DNA of 64,000 nucleotides from Alphaproteobacteria bacterium (GTDB taxonomy: Bacteria > Pseudomonadota > Alphaproteobacteria > Rhizobiales > Xanthobacteraceae): assembly GCA_005884685.1 (NCBI GenBank), contig VBAH01000083.1, forward strand, positions 88,183-152,182, read 5' to 3'. A program made the position numbers and the translations under genes. Positions 19,849 to 31,107 of the stretch are shown in pieces. Below the pieces are notes generated by a model. That model saw only the letters and a program-made list of their open reading frames with translations, made no database searches and was not told where the DNA came from. Position 1 is the first letter of the stretch. Each line of letters starts with the position of its first letter.

Positions 19849-20918
19849 CATCGCGTTTCATGCCGCTTTCCGGCGATCCTCCGCGCAGCCGCGCGCTCAG
19901 CATTGCGTTGATCCTCATCGTACTGGCGCTCGCGCTCGCGCCGTTCCTGTTTCCCGGCGCGAAGCCGCTCAACGTCGCCGCCAAAGTCTGCATCTTCATC
20001 GCGCTCGCCGCGTCATACGACCTGCTGCTCGGTTATACGGGCGTGGTGTCGTTCGCCCACACGATGTTCTACGGCATCGGCAGCTACGGAATCGCGATCT
20101 CGCTATACTCGCTCGGCGCGCGCTGGGATGCGATCGGGCTGGGACTGCTGGTCGCGTTGCCGACCGCCGCGCTGCTGGCGCTGGTGATCGGGCTGTTCTC
20201 GCTGCGGGTGCAGACGATCTTCTTCGCCATGATCACGCTGGCGGTCGCCTCCGCCTTCGCGGTACTCGCCTCGCAATTGTCGTGGCTCACCGGCGGCGAA
20301 GACGGGCGCAGCTTCCGCGTGCCCGAACTGCTGCAGCCCGGCACCGTGTACATTCCGCGCGATGTCCTCGGCGTCGCGGTCACGGGACGCACGCTCACTT
20401 ATTATATCGTGTTCGCCTCGTGTGTGGTGCTGTTCCTCCTCTTGCTGCGCGTCGTGAATTCGCCCTTCGGCCGCGTGCTGCAGGCGATCCGCGAAAATCC
20501 GTTCCGCGCCGAGGCGCTCGGCTATCGCACCGTCATGCATCGCATCCTGGCGAACTGCATCGCCGCGGCGGCCGCCGCCGCCGTCGGCGCGCTCAACGCG
20601 CTGTGGCTGCGCTACACCGGGCCGGACACTTCGCTCAGCTTCTCGATCATGCTCGACATCCTGCTGATCGTGGTGATCGGCGGCATGGGTACGATGTATG
20701 GCGCGATCATCGGCGGCACGCTCTACGTGCTGGCGCAGAATTATCTGCAGGCCCTGATGGGCACGGTATCGACGGCGGCGGGTGAAGCCGGCATCCCGAT
20801 CCTGCCGCAGCTTTTCCACCCCGACCGCTGGCTGCTCTGGCTCGGCGTGCTCTTCGTCCTGTCGGTCTACTTCTTCCCCGCCGGCATCGTCGGCAAGCTG
20901 CGCGGCGGCCCGGGCTGA
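19845..20918 (+). CDS. livM: Branched-chain amino acid-type ABC transporter permease LivM
   Basis: A 357-aa permease of the LivM type with about nine membrane helices: LLLGYTGVVSFAHTMFYGIGSYG early, AIRENPFRAEALGY (coupling region) in the middle and MLDILLIVVIGGMGTMYGAIIGG late. ATG at 19845 overlaps the livH stop (ATGA). It is the last gene of the operon; a secreted protein gene follows after 95 bp with no clear terminator. Confidence 0.93.
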   Translation: MTSRFMPLSGDPPRSRALSIALILIVLALALAPFLFPGAKPLNVAAKVCIFIALAASYDLLLGYTGVVSFAHTMFYGIGSYGIAISLYSLGARWDAIGLGLLVALPTAALLALVIGLFSLRVQTIFFAMITLAVASAFAVLASQLSWLTGGEDGRSFRVPELLQPGTVYIPRDVLGVAVTGRTLTYYIVFASCVVLFLLLLRVVNSPFGRVLQAIRENPFRAEALGYRTVMHRILANCIAAAAAAAVGALNALWLRYTGPDTSLSFSIMLDILLIVVIGGMGTMYGAIIGGTLYVLAQNYLQALMGTVSTAAGEAGIPILPQLFHPDRWLLWLGVLFVLSVYFFPAGIVGKLRGGPG

Positions 20919-21013
20919 CGACCCGCGGCCACGGCGCGAGGGATTGCTTTTTATCAGACACTGGTTGCCTAATACCCCGCGCGCAAGCGGCATCAATATT
21001 CAAGGGGGTTAGC

Positions 21014-21364
21014 ATGTCCATTCGGATGGCACTGGCGATCGCGGCTGGCCTTGGGGCCGCCGTAGCGTTGAGCAGCGGAGCGGGCGCCGAAATGGCCGCG
21101 GCGAAGAAGCCGCCGAAACCGAAGGTCGTCACGGTCACGGGCTGCCCGGAAAAGGGTTTTCCGGATACGTGCACGATCATCAAGGCGCCCAAGGATACGC
21201 GGTACAACATCTCCGGCGCCAACCCGCCTGCTCCGATCGGCAAGAAAGTGCGGCTCACGGGTAAGGAGACGGACCCGCACACCGTCTGCGGCGGGCTGAC
21301 CCTGGTCGACATCAAGTGGACGGCGGTGAAGGGGAAATGCGCGGCACCGCCCGCGAAGAAGTAG
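21014..21364 (+). CDS. Small secreted protein
   Basis: A 116-aa exported protein: signal peptide MSIRMALAIAAGLGAAVALSSGAGAE, a Lys/Pro linker (KKPPKPK), and a compact domain with four Cys (GCPEKG, DTCTII, HTVCGG, KGKCAA) that suggests two disulfides. Similar short proteins of unknown function are frequent in Bradyrhizobiaceae. The start is supported by AGGGGG 8 nt before ATG 21014. It converges with marC, with stop codons 1 bp apart. Confidence 0.75.
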   Translation: MSIRMALAIAAGLGAAVALSSGAGAEMAAAKKPPKPKVVTVTGCPEKGFPDTCTIIKAPKDTRYNISGANPPAPIGKKVRLTGKETDPHTVCGGLTLVDIKWTAVKGKCAAPPAKK

Positions 21365-21365
21365 C

Positions 21366-21998
21366 CTAGCCGGCGATCAGCGCCTTCACCCCGTCGACCA
21401 CGAACTGCACCGCCATCGCGGCGAGCAGCACGCCGAGCAGGCGTGAAAGCACCGTATTGCCGGTCCTGCCGAGCAGCCGCTCGACCTGGGCCGCGAAGGA
21501 GAACACGAGCAAACAGCTTGCCATCACGGTGGCGATGATTGCGATCAGAACGCCAAGCCGGAGAGGATCGCCGCTCGCGCGCCCGGCAAGCAGTACCGTC
21601 GCGGTGATCGCGCCGGGCCCCGCCATCAGCGGAATTGCCAGCGGGAAGGCCGCGATGTCGCGCACATGCTCCTCCACCGCCTTGCCGGCGGTCTCGGACT
21701 GGCGCGCGATGCGCACGCCGAACGCCATTTCGGACGCGATGGAAAACAACAGCAGCCCGCCGGCGATCCGAAACGCCGGCAGCGAGATCGACAACGTGCG
21801 CAACAGCCAGTCGCCGGCGAGCGCTGCGCCGGTGAGGATCGCGAACGCGATCAGAGAGGCGCGGATCGCGACCTGGCGGCGCGCATGGCGCGGCAGCCCG
21901 GCGGTGACTCCGAGGAAAGCCGGCGTCAGCCCGATCGGGTCGACGACGACGAGCAACGTGACCAGCGCGGCGACCACGTAATCCAGGGGCACGGGCAT
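21366..21998 (-). CDS. MarC family integral membrane protein
   Basis: A 210-aa protein with six predicted membrane helices in two repeats, as in the MarC family (UPF0056). Conserved: VVDPIGLTPAFLGVT near the N-terminus and FPLAIPLMAGPGAI in the middle. The function is not established despite the name; a role in multiple antibiotic resistance was not confirmed for MarC. ATG at 21998 (MPVPLDYVV) gives the usual family length; in-frame ATGs at 22055 and 22118 are less likely. It is divergent from gyrA. Confidence 0.9.
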   Translation of the reverse strand: MPVPLDYVVAALVTLLVVVDPIGLTPAFLGVTAGLPRHARRQVAIRASLIAFAILTGAALAGDWLLRTLSISLPAFRIAGGLLLFSIASEMAFGVRIARQSETAGKAVEEHVRDIAAFPLAIPLMAGPGAITATVLLAGRASGDPLRLGVLIAIIATVMASCLLVFSFAAQVERLLGRTGNTVLSRLLGVLLAAMAVQFVVDGVKALIAG

Positions 21999-22228
21999 CG
22001 GCGCTGGTCCAGAAAAACGCGCGCTCGGGCGCAGGAGGGGCGGCAAAACTAGCATGTCGCGAGGGGTCGGGCGACGGCGCCCCCGGCCATCCTCGGGTGC
22101 GCGCACCGCATCATGCAAGTCATTGATACAACGAGATAAATTAATGCGTAAAACCGCCGCTTTGCGGTGGTTTCACCGGCGCAAATCACCTATATCAATC
22201 GCCACCTGAATCGCCTGGAATTCACCCC

Positions 22229-24946
<2,718 letters not shown>

Positions 24947-24956
24947 GGTGCAGTAG

Positions 24957-25026
24957 CCGCTCGTCCCCGCGGAAGCGGGGACCCAGTCCTTGGCTCCTGG
25001 ATTCCCGCTTTCGCGGGAATGAGCGG
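24957..25026. repeat. Dispersed palindromic repeat, family A (cloverleaf type)
   Basis: Outer arms CCGCTC/GAGCGG enclose two hairpins: GTCCCCGC-GGAA-GCGGGGAC and ATTCCCGC-TTTC-GCGGGAAT. A related unit lies at 45366-45449 in inverse order. It fills the gap between gyrA and the LysE gene. Confidence 0.85.
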
Positions 25027-25062
25027 AGCCAGCTGCAATTATCATGCATTGGGCTGGGCTCC

Positions 25063-25671
25063 ATGTCGCTCCAACTCTACCTCGTCTTCGTCCTCGCCAC
25101 CGCGTTGCTGATCGCGACGCCGGGGCCGAATGTCGCGCTGATCGTCGGCACCAGCCTCGCCCACGGCGCACGCACCGGCCTGGTCGCGATGGCCTGGGTC
25201 AATATCGGCGTGATGGTGCAGCTTGTCGTCGTGGCCGCGGGGCTATCCTGGCTGGTCGAATTGTTTTCCAGGAACTTCGACATCATCCGGTTCGTCGGTG
25301 CGGGGTACCTGCTGTTTCTCGGCATCCAGACCTTCTGGAAGGCGCGCAAGCCATTGCCGCCCACGCCCTTGTCGAGCGAGCGCGCGTTCGCGCGTGGCCT
25401 TGCGGTCGCATTCGCCAATCCGAAGACGCTGATCTTCCAGGCCGCGTTCCTGCCCCAGTTCCTGAGCGACGGCGAGGGCCGGCAGGCCCAGCTCTGGCTG
25501 CTCGCCGCGACCTTCTGGATCATCACGGTGGTGGGCGACGCGATCTGGGTGCTGTGCGCGGCGCGGCTGCGCGCCGCGGTCTCGGGCCGCGCACAACTGA
25601 TCGCGGACCGTGTGTCGGGCTGTATCCTGATCGCCGGCGCGGGCGTGCTGCTCGCAATGAGCCGGCGGTAG
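25063..25671 (+). CDS. LysE/RhtB family translocator
   Basis: A 202-aa inner-membrane protein with about six helices. It has the LysE/RhtB N-terminal signature LLIATPGPNVALIVGTSLAHGARTGL and the mid-protein ANPKTLIFQAAFLPQF. The family exports amino acids or related metabolites. No strong ribosome binding site precedes ATG 25063. It lies right after a cloverleaf repeat and converges with the Bug/TctC gene. A second LysE-type gene is at 40806-41399. Confidence 0.92.
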   Translation: MSLQLYLVFVLATALLIATPGPNVALIVGTSLAHGARTGLVAMAWVNIGVMVQLVVVAAGLSWLVELFSRNFDIIRFVGAGYLLFLGIQTFWKARKPLPPTPLSSERAFARGLAVAFANPKTLIFQAAFLPQFLSDGEGRQAQLWLLAATFWIITVVGDAIWVLCAARLRAAVSGRAQLIADRVSGCILIAGAGVLLAMSRR

Positions 25672-25681
25672 CTAGACGCGC

Positions 25682-26659
25682 CTACTCGATCTTCGCGATT
25701 CCGGCCTTGGTGATGATGTCGCGGTATTTCGCGATCTCGCTGGCGAGGAACGTCTTCGACTCGTCGAGACCAAGGCCGAACGGCACGGCGCCGACCTTCT
25801 CGAAGTTGCCGCGCACCTCGGGATCGTTCAGCGCCGCGTTCAGTTCCTTGTTGAGCCGCTCGATGATGTCTTTCGGCACGCCGGCGGGTGCTGCAAGCCC
25901 AAACCAGCCATCCACCTGGTATTGCGCGAGGTCGACCTCCGTGGTGGTGGGGGTGCCAGGCAAGACGGCTAGCCGCTTTTCACCCGCAACCGCCAATGCG
26001 GTTGCACCGTTGGCATTGAGCGGTCCCGCGACATTGGGATACCAGGCAAAACCCAGTGGCACGGCGCCGGCGATCAGATCCGGGCCGAATTGTGCGATGT
26101 TGCGATAGGGCACGTGCGTGATCTTCACGCCGGTGACCTGCGCGAAGTATTCACCGGCAAGATGTTGCGATGAGCCGATGCCGACCGAGCCGTAATTCAG
26201 TGCGCCAGGCTCTTTCCTCGCTCGCGCGATCAGATCCTGCACCGAATTGAGCCCGAGCTTGTTGCTCGCCGTGATGACCACCGTGAAGCTCACGAACGGC
26301 GAGATCAGCGTGAAGTCTTTTTGCGGGTCGTAGCCGAGTTCTTTGTAGAGCGTGAGGTTTGCGGCGAACGGGCCCGACCCCGCACCCACCAAGGTGTAGC
26401 CATCGGGCATTGCCTTGGCGGCCTGCAGCGTTCCGGAATTGCCGCCGGCGCCGGGCTTGTTCTCGACGATGATCGGTTGCCCAAGCGTCTTGGCCATCCG
26501 CGCGTACACAATCCGCGCGGCAACGTCGCTGCCGCTGCCGCCAGCGAAAGGCATGATGACGGTGATCGGCCGGGTCGGGTAGTTCTGCGCTGTCGCCGCC
26601 CCGACCATGAGGGCGGAGGCGGCGAAGGCGGTGAGCACGACTTGTTTGATTGGCGTCAT
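25682..26659 (-). CDS. Tripartite tricarboxylate transporter substrate-binding protein (Bug/TctC family)
   Basis: A 325-aa periplasmic receptor with signal peptide MTPIKQVVLTAFAASALMVGAATAQ. It has the Bug fold hallmarks NYPTRPITVIMPFAGGSGSDVAAR, IVENKPGAGGNSGT, and YGSVGIGSSQHLAGEYF. GGGGGAG precedes ATG 26659. It is the last gene of a leftward group after an FAD monooxygenase and an ankyrin protein. No TctA/TctB permease is in the window, so it is either an orphan receptor or uses a permease elsewhere. A link to an aromatic substrate is inferred from the neighbour. Confidence 0.92.
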   Translation of the reverse strand: MTPIKQVVLTAFAASALMVGAATAQNYPTRPITVIMPFAGGSGSDVAARIVYARMAKTLGQPIIVENKPGAGGNSGTLQAAKAMPDGYTLVGAGSGPFAANLTLYKELGYDPQKDFTLISPFVSFTVVITASNKLGLNSVQDLIARARKEPGALNYGSVGIGSSQHLAGEYFAQVTGVKITHVPYRNIAQFGPDLIAGAVPLGFAWYPNVAGPLNANGATALAVAGEKRLAVLPGTPTTTEVDLAQYQVDGWFGLAAPAGVPKDIIERLNKELNAALNDPEVRGNFEKVGAVPFGLGLDESKTFLASEIAKYRDIITKAGIAKIE

Positions 26660-26691
26660 CTCTCCCCCGATTGCGCCGCGTTTGGAATCCT

Positions 26692-27894
26692 TTAGGCGCT
26701 TTTGCGCAGTTCGACCTCAGCATCATAACCGTAGAGCCGCACCTGCTCCGGCGGGAACGTCGCGGTCTCCGGCGAACGGTTGGCGCGCATCTTTTCGTTG
26801 CGCGCCTTGATCGCTGCGGCATCGTTCGTTTGGTAGAGCTCCTCCTCGCGGCGGGCGAGACCCTGCATCCATGCCGTCCGCGGCTGGCGCATCCGCACGA
26901 ACCGGGCGAGCGCGTCGAGCGGCCGGTCCCGGGCTTCGGCGATGCAGCCGGCAAGCACGTACGCGTCCTCGATGCTTTGCGCACCGCCTTGCGCGTAGAA
27001 CGGCATCATTGGGTGCGCGGCATCGCCGATCAGCACGATGCGGCCGACCTGCCAGTCCGGCAGCGGTTCGCGATCGTAGAGCGCCTGCCGGAGAACCCTG
27101 GGCGTTGCGGCAATGATCGTGCGGATGGTCGCGTGCCAGCCGTCATACTCGGCGAGTGCGTCCTCCACCTTGCCTTCGGCAAGCCAGGATTCGCGCGCCG
27201 GTTCGGAGGAGCGGCTGATGCCGATCCAGTTGAAGGTTTTTCCGGCCGACACGTAGTACTGCACGATGCTGCGGTTCGGACCCATCCAGACGCCGACCAC
27301 GCTGCCGAGATCGAGATGGGCGACGCGCTCGGCCGGCACCAGACCGCGCCAAGCGACGTTGCCGGTATAGCGCGGCAACTCCCTGCCGAAGAGCTGCGCG
27401 CGGACGGTCGAATGAATGCCGTCGGCGCCGATCAGGAGGTTGCCCTGCGCGGTCTCGCCATCGCTCAGCGTCAGCGTCACGCCATTAGCATCCTGATCGA
27501 TCTGCACGACGCGTGCGCCGAGCTTGACGTCGTTTTGATCGAGGCCGCTCAGCAGCACGTCGAGCAGTTCGGCGCGATGCGCGGCGTAGTAGGGCGAGCC
27601 GAACTGCGCTTCGGCCATCTGGCCGAGCGGAGTGTAGTAAAGCCGCTCGCCAGTGTCCCAGCCGCGATAGTCGCGGGCTTCGGGATAGGTCGCGACCATC
27701 TTGAGCGCGTCGCCGAGGCCGAGCTTGAGCAAAATGCGCGCAGCGTTGGAGGACACTTGAATACCGGCGCCGACCTGGCCAAACGCGGGGGCTTGCTCGT
27801 AGAGCTGCACATCCACGCCGCGCTGGCGCAGCGCCAGCATGGTGGTGATGCCGCCGATGCCGCCGCCGACAACGAGAACTTTCAGACCAGCCAT
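26692..27894 (-). CDS. FAD-dependent monooxygenase (salicylate/3-hydroxybenzoate hydroxylase type)
   Basis: A 400-aa class A flavoprotein monooxygenase. Motifs: the FAD-binding GxGxxG region VVGGGIGGITTMLALRQRG at the N-terminus, a DG-type segment LLIGADGIHSTVR near residue 155, and GDAAHPMMPFYAQGGAQSIEDA near 285-306. Relatives hydroxylate salicylate, 3-hydroxybenzoate or 6-hydroxynicotinate with NAD(P)H and O2. ATG at 27894 starts at the first beta strand, 1 nt from the stop of the ankyrin gene. With the Bug protein downstream it suggests uptake and ring hydroxylation of an aromatic acid (inference). Confidence 0.88.
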   Translation of the reverse strand: MAGLKVLVVGGGIGGITTMLALRQRGVDVQLYEQAPAFGQVGAGIQVSSNAARILLKLGLGDALKMVATYPEARDYRGWDTGERLYYTPLGQMAEAQFGSPYYAAHRAELLDVLLSGLDQNDVKLGARVVQIDQDANGVTLTLSDGETAQGNLLIGADGIHSTVRAQLFGRELPRYTGNVAWRGLVPAERVAHLDLGSVVGVWMGPNRSIVQYYVSAGKTFNWIGISRSSEPARESWLAEGKVEDALAEYDGWHATIRTIIAATPRVLRQALYDREPLPDWQVGRIVLIGDAAHPMMPFYAQGGAQSIEDAYVLAGCIAEARDRPLDALARFVRMRQPRTAWMQGLARREEELYQTNDAAAIKARNEKMRANRSPETATFPPEQVRLYGYDAEVELRKSA

Positions 27895-27895
27895 G

Positions 27896-28576
27896 TTACT
27901 TCGCACCCGCCGCTTCCAGGATCCGCGCCATCTCGCCATAGCCGCGGCTTTTTGCGAGGCCGAGCGGCGTCACGCCCTGGCGGTCCGCGATATTCACGTT
28001 GGCGCCGGCCTTGACCAGCGCTTCCAGCGTGTCGGTGTGGTTCTTGCCGCCATTGCCGAGCACGATCGATTCGATCAGCGCGGTCCAGCCGAGATTGTTG
28101 ACGTGGTCGAGCGGCGCGCCGGCGGCGATCAGCACGCGCACCACTTGAGTGTGGCCGAGATGCGCTGCGGCGATCAGTGCCGTGCCCTGATACGGGCTGG
28201 TGATCGCCTTTGGATCGCAGCCGCCCGCAAGCGCGAGCCTGAGCATCGGGACATCGTTGTTCACGGACGCAATGGTCACGATGTCGTAGCGCTGCGCATC
28301 GAGCGCATTCGGGTTCGCGCCACCCTTGAGCAATGCCTGCGCGGCCGCCTGGTGGCCGAAGTGCGCCGCGACATGAAGCGGCGTGCGGCCATGCGCATCC
28401 TGCACATTGGGTTTCTCGCCCGCCGCAATCAGCCGCGCGATCTCGGCGGAATCGCCTTTTGCGGCCGCGGCATGCAGGCCGGCGTAGATGCGCAGCTCGG
28501 CGGCACCCGGCGGGATTTGCGCGAGAGCCGGCAAGGCGCTCGCAAGCAACGAAGCGAAGGCAAGAACGATGCGCAT
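27896..28576 (-). CDS. Secreted ankyrin repeat protein
   Basis: A 226-aa protein: signal peptide MRIVLAFASLLASALPALAQ, then about five ankyrin repeats (GLHAAAAKGDSAEIARLIAAG; DAHGRTPLHVAAHFGHQAAA; GTALIAAAHLGHTQVVRVLI; GWTALIESIVLG; GVTPLGLAKSRGYGEMARIL). It should act as a periplasmic protein-binding scaffold. Its ATG lies 10 nt after a terminator-like hairpin and no ribosome binding site is visible. It overlaps no gene but is adjacent (1 nt) to the monooxygenase gene. Confidence 0.85.
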   Translation of the reverse strand: MRIVLAFASLLASALPALAQIPPGAAELRIYAGLHAAAAKGDSAEIARLIAAGEKPNVQDAHGRTPLHVAAHFGHQAAAQALLKGGANPNALDAQRYDIVTIASVNNDVPMLRLALAGGCDPKAITSPYQGTALIAAAHLGHTQVVRVLIAAGAPLDHVNNLGWTALIESIVLGNGGKNHTDTLEALVKAGANVNIADRQGVTPLGLAKSRGYGEMARILEAAGAK

Positions 28577-28581
28577 GAAAG

Positions 28582-28609
28582 AAAAAGTCCCGGCTGGTTA
28601 GGCCGGGAC
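28582..28609 (-). terminator. Rho-independent terminator of the small secreted protein gene
   Basis: On the minus strand an 8-bp perfect stem GTCCCGGC/GCCGGGAC with a 7-nt loop is followed at once by TTTTTCTTT. It terminates the leftward gene ending at 28684, but the T-tract runs into the start of the ankyrin gene (ATG at 28576). Confidence 0.82.
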
Positions 28610-28683
28610 AGTATGGGTCACTTGGGGTCGTCTAGGGAGTGGGCATCACTCCCCGGTAGGTGAAAGGCTTTCGCCTCTCGAAC

Positions 28684-28950
28684 TCATTTGCGGTCCGCCG
28701 TCACCACGCGAACCTTGCGGGCCGAGCCGGACTCGGTGCGAGGGTCGCGCACACAGGAGCGCTCCAAATACGGCCAGGACTGCTGGCGGCAGGCGAGGCG
28801 GGCTTCCATGTCGAGGCGGTCGCCCTTGCCGGCGGTCGTCTGGGTGATGCTGTGACGCGTCGACGCCGACACCTGGCTCACGCTCGGAGCCAGCACAAGC
28901 GCGCCTGCGACCAGCGCGGCGGCAGCTATCATGCTGTAAATCTTGAACAT
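28684..28950 (-). CDS. Small secreted protein
   Basis: An 88-aa exported protein: hydrophobic N-terminus MFKIYSMIAAAALVAGALVLAPS, then a mature part with two Cys (LACRQQSWPYLERSCVRDPR) and a basic tail. The WPYLERSC core recurs in small exported proteins of Bradyrhizobiaceae that I know only as hypothetical. ATG at 28950 has AAGGTGGGA upstream. It is followed by a good terminator. Confidence 0.72.
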   Translation of the reverse strand: MFKIYSMIAAAALVAGALVLAPSVSQVSASTRHSITQTTAGKGDRLDMEARLACRQQSWPYLERSCVRDPRTESGSARKVRVVTADRK

Positions 28951-29103
28951 TTGTCCCACCTTGTCCCCGCTTCTCGGTCCCGTCGGGGTCCTTCCACTGT
29001 GTTAGACGCGAGATGGGCTCAAAAGGTTCAAGCCGGAACGCACGATTCCTCGACCGTTCCGTGATGGCTTGCGGCAGTAGAGGCGGCGGGCTAGACCGCG
29101 CGA

Positions 29104-29613
29104 ATGCGGCGAATTGCGCTTTATGCCGGGTCTTTCGACCCCGTCACCAACGGCCATCTGGACGTGGTCCGGCAGGCGGTGCGGCTCGCCGACCGTCTGG
29201 TGCTGGCGATCGGCGTGCATCCGGGCAAGGCGCCGCTGTTTCCCTTCGAGACGCGTCTGGCGATGCTTTCCGAGACGTGCGGGCCGATTGCCAAGGCCGC
29301 CGGCGTCGAGCTTGCCTGCGTGACGTTCGACGATCTGGTGGTCTCGCTGGCGCGGCGCGAAGACGCCACGATCCTGATCCGGGGCCTACGCGATACCACC
29401 GATTTCGACTACGAAATGCAGATGGCCGGGATGAACGGCACGATGGCGCCGGGCGTGCAGACGGTGTTTCTGCCGGCTGCGCCCGCCGTGCGGCCGATCA
29501 CCGCCACTTTGGTGCGCCAGATCGCCGGGATGGGCGGTGACATCACACCCTTCGTGCCGGCCTCGGTTGCGAGCCGCTTAAAAGCCAAATTTGCCGGGAA
29601 AACCGGCTCTTAG
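29104..29613 (+). CDS. coaD: Phosphopantetheine adenylyltransferase
   Basis: A 169-aa CoaD, the penultimate enzyme of coenzyme A synthesis (4'-phosphopantetheine + ATP to dephospho-CoA + PPi). It has the nucleotidyltransferase motif [10 protein letters not shown] (His18), [15 protein letters not shown], and TATLVRQIA where the usual ISSTxVR motif stands. The length is normal. It is first in the conserved block coaD-ppi-ppi-queA-tgt. Confidence 0.95.
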   Translation: MRRIALYAGSFDPVTNGHLDVVRQAVRLADRLVLAIGVHPGKAPLFPFETRLAMLSETCGPIAKAAGVELACVTFDDLVVSLARREDATILIRGLRDTTDFDYEMQMAGMNGTMAPGVQTVFLPAAPAVRPITATLVRQIAGMGGDITPFVPASVASRLKAKFAGKTGS

Positions 29614-29627
29614 AACCGGGAGTTCAT

Positions 29628-30173
29628 ATGCTTCGTTCGCTTGCTCTTGTGGCGGCATTGCTGCTCGCAACGCCCGCCCTCGCCCAGCCGCTGCCCGCGG
29701 GCGCCGACCCGCAGAACACGCTGCTCGTCGACACGACGCAGGGCCGCATCGTCATCAAGTTGCGCAACGACATCGCCCCCCAACATGCCGCGCGGCTGAA
29801 GCAGCTTGCGCGCGAGGGCTTCTATAACGGCGTGCCGTTCCACCGGGTGATCGCAGGCTTCATGGCGCAGACGGGCGACGGGCAGAACGGCAATGGCACT
29901 GGCGGCTCGAAGTATCCGGACCTCAAGGCCGAGTTCTCCAATGTGCCATTCAAGCGCGGCACGGTCGGAATGGCGCGCAAGGGCAACAGCAACGACTCAG
30001 CCAACAGCCAGTGGTTCATCTGCTTCGGCGATGCGTCGTCCCTCAACGGGCAGTACACCGTGATCGGCGAGGTGCTCTCGGGCATGGATGTGGTCGACAA
30101 GATCAAGAAGGGCGAGCCGGTGCAGAGCCCCGACAAGATGATCAAGGTGCAGGTTGCGGCCGACGCAAAATGA
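29628..30173 (+). CDS. Exported cyclophilin-type peptidyl-prolyl isomerase
   Basis: A 181-aa cyclophilin with signal peptide MLRSLALVAALLLATPALAQ, so it acts in the periplasm. Active-site segments: FHRVIAGFMAQTGDGQNGNGTG and ANSQWFICFGDASSLNGQYTVIGEV. The start has GGGAG 7 nt upstream. Its TGA overlaps the ATG of the next gene. A cytoplasmic paralogue is two genes downstream. Confidence 0.93.
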   Translation: MLRSLALVAALLLATPALAQPLPAGADPQNTLLVDTTQGRIVIKLRNDIAPQHAARLKQLAREGFYNGVPFHRVIAGFMAQTGDGQNGNGTGGSKYPDLKAEFSNVPFKRGTVGMARKGNSNDSANSQWFICFGDASSLNGQYTVIGEVLSGMDVVDKIKKGEPVQSPDKMIKVQVAADAK

Positions 30174-30649
30174 GGGCGCGGCACGCGGCCTGTGCATTTG
30201 CTGCGCTCGCCTGTCTGTTCGCAACGGATGCCGCGCGCGCGCAGCGCACGACCTTGCAGATCCTGATCCGCGGCACGAATGCAAATCCCGCGCGGCCGAC
30301 CTCACCCGTGAATAATCTGCAGGAACTCTCGGCCGCATTCGCGGCCTGCTGGAGCCCGCCGCCGCCGGATCGCGACCGCGCGCCGGTTGACGTGATCTTC
30401 CAGGTCAGCTTCAAGCGCTCGGGCGAACTGTTCGGCAAGCCGCGCATTGTCGAATTTGTCCGGCCGGTCACGCCGGAGGAGCGCGGGCGCTACTACGCGG
30501 CGGTCGCCGAAGCGATCGACCGCTGTTCGCCGATGCCGTTCACTGAGGCGATGGGCGGCGCAGTCGCGGGACGCGTGTTCCGTGTCAACTTCATCGATAT
30601 GCGCAACCGCAAACAGGCAGAGGTTCCATGGCCAATAACGAAAAGCTGA
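30170..30649 (+). CDS. Exported protein between two cyclophilins (TonB-C-like)
   Basis: A 159-aa protein with signal peptide-like MRARHAACAFAALACLFATDAARAQ. The body resembles the small TonB-C-like domains found in Rhizobiales at this locus (ELSAAFAACWSPPPPDRDRAPVDVIFQVSFKRSGELFGKPRI). The ATG at 30170 overlaps the upstream stop (ATGA); the 3' end overlaps the next gene by 22 nt. Tight coupling with two isomerases suggests a joint role in envelope protein folding (inference). Confidence 0.8.
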   Translation: MRARHAACAFAALACLFATDAARAQRTTLQILIRGTNANPARPTSPVNNLQELSAAFAACWSPPPPDRDRAPVDVIFQVSFKRSGELFGKPRIVEFVRPVTPEERGRYYAAVAEAIDRCSPMPFTEAMGGAVAGRVFRVNFIDMRNRKQAEVPWPITKS

Positions 30650-31080
30650 CACTCGAGACCACCAAGGGCAATGTCGTGATCGAGCTCCGCCCCGACCTCG
30701 CGCCGAAACATGTCGAGCGCATCAAACAGCTTGTCACCGAAGGCTTCTACGACGGGATCGTGTTCCACCGCGTCATCGACGGGTTCATGGCCCAGACCGG
30801 CTGCCCGCACGGCACCGGCACCGGCGGATCGAGCTATCCGAACCTGCCGGCCGAGTTCACTTCCGAGCCGCACGTGCGCGGCACCGCCTCGATGGCACGC
30901 GCGCAGAACCCGAACAGCGCGAACAGCCAGTTCTTCATCTGCTTCGACGATGCGCGCTTCCTCGACAAGAATTACACCGTTTGGGGCAAGGTGATCGAAG
31001 GCATGGAGAACGTCGACAAGATCAAGAAGGGCGAGCCGGTGCAGAATCCCGACAAGATCGTGAAGGCGACGGTCGGATAA
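30628..31080 (+). CDS. Cytoplasmic cyclophilin-type peptidyl-prolyl isomerase
   Basis: A 150-aa single-domain cyclophilin without a signal peptide (MANNEKLTLETTKGNVVIELRP). Active-site segments FHRVIDGFMAQTGCPHGTGTGG and ANSQFFICFDDARFLDKNYTVWGKV. Overlaps the preceding gene by 22 nt. It is clearly paralogous to the exported cyclophilin upstream; both end with a similar KIKKGEPVQ-PDK tail, so the pair is a tandem duplication in which one copy gained or lost a signal peptide. Confidence 0.94.
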   Translation: MANNEKLTLETTKGNVVIELRPDLAPKHVERIKQLVTEGFYDGIVFHRVIDGFMAQTGCPHGTGTGGSSYPNLPAEFTSEPHVRGTASMARAQNPNSANSQFFICFDDARFLDKNYTVWGKVIEGMENVDKIKKGEPVQNPDKIVKATVG

Positions 31081-31107
31081 CGGTACGAGTCGGCGGGGCG
31101 GGGCATC

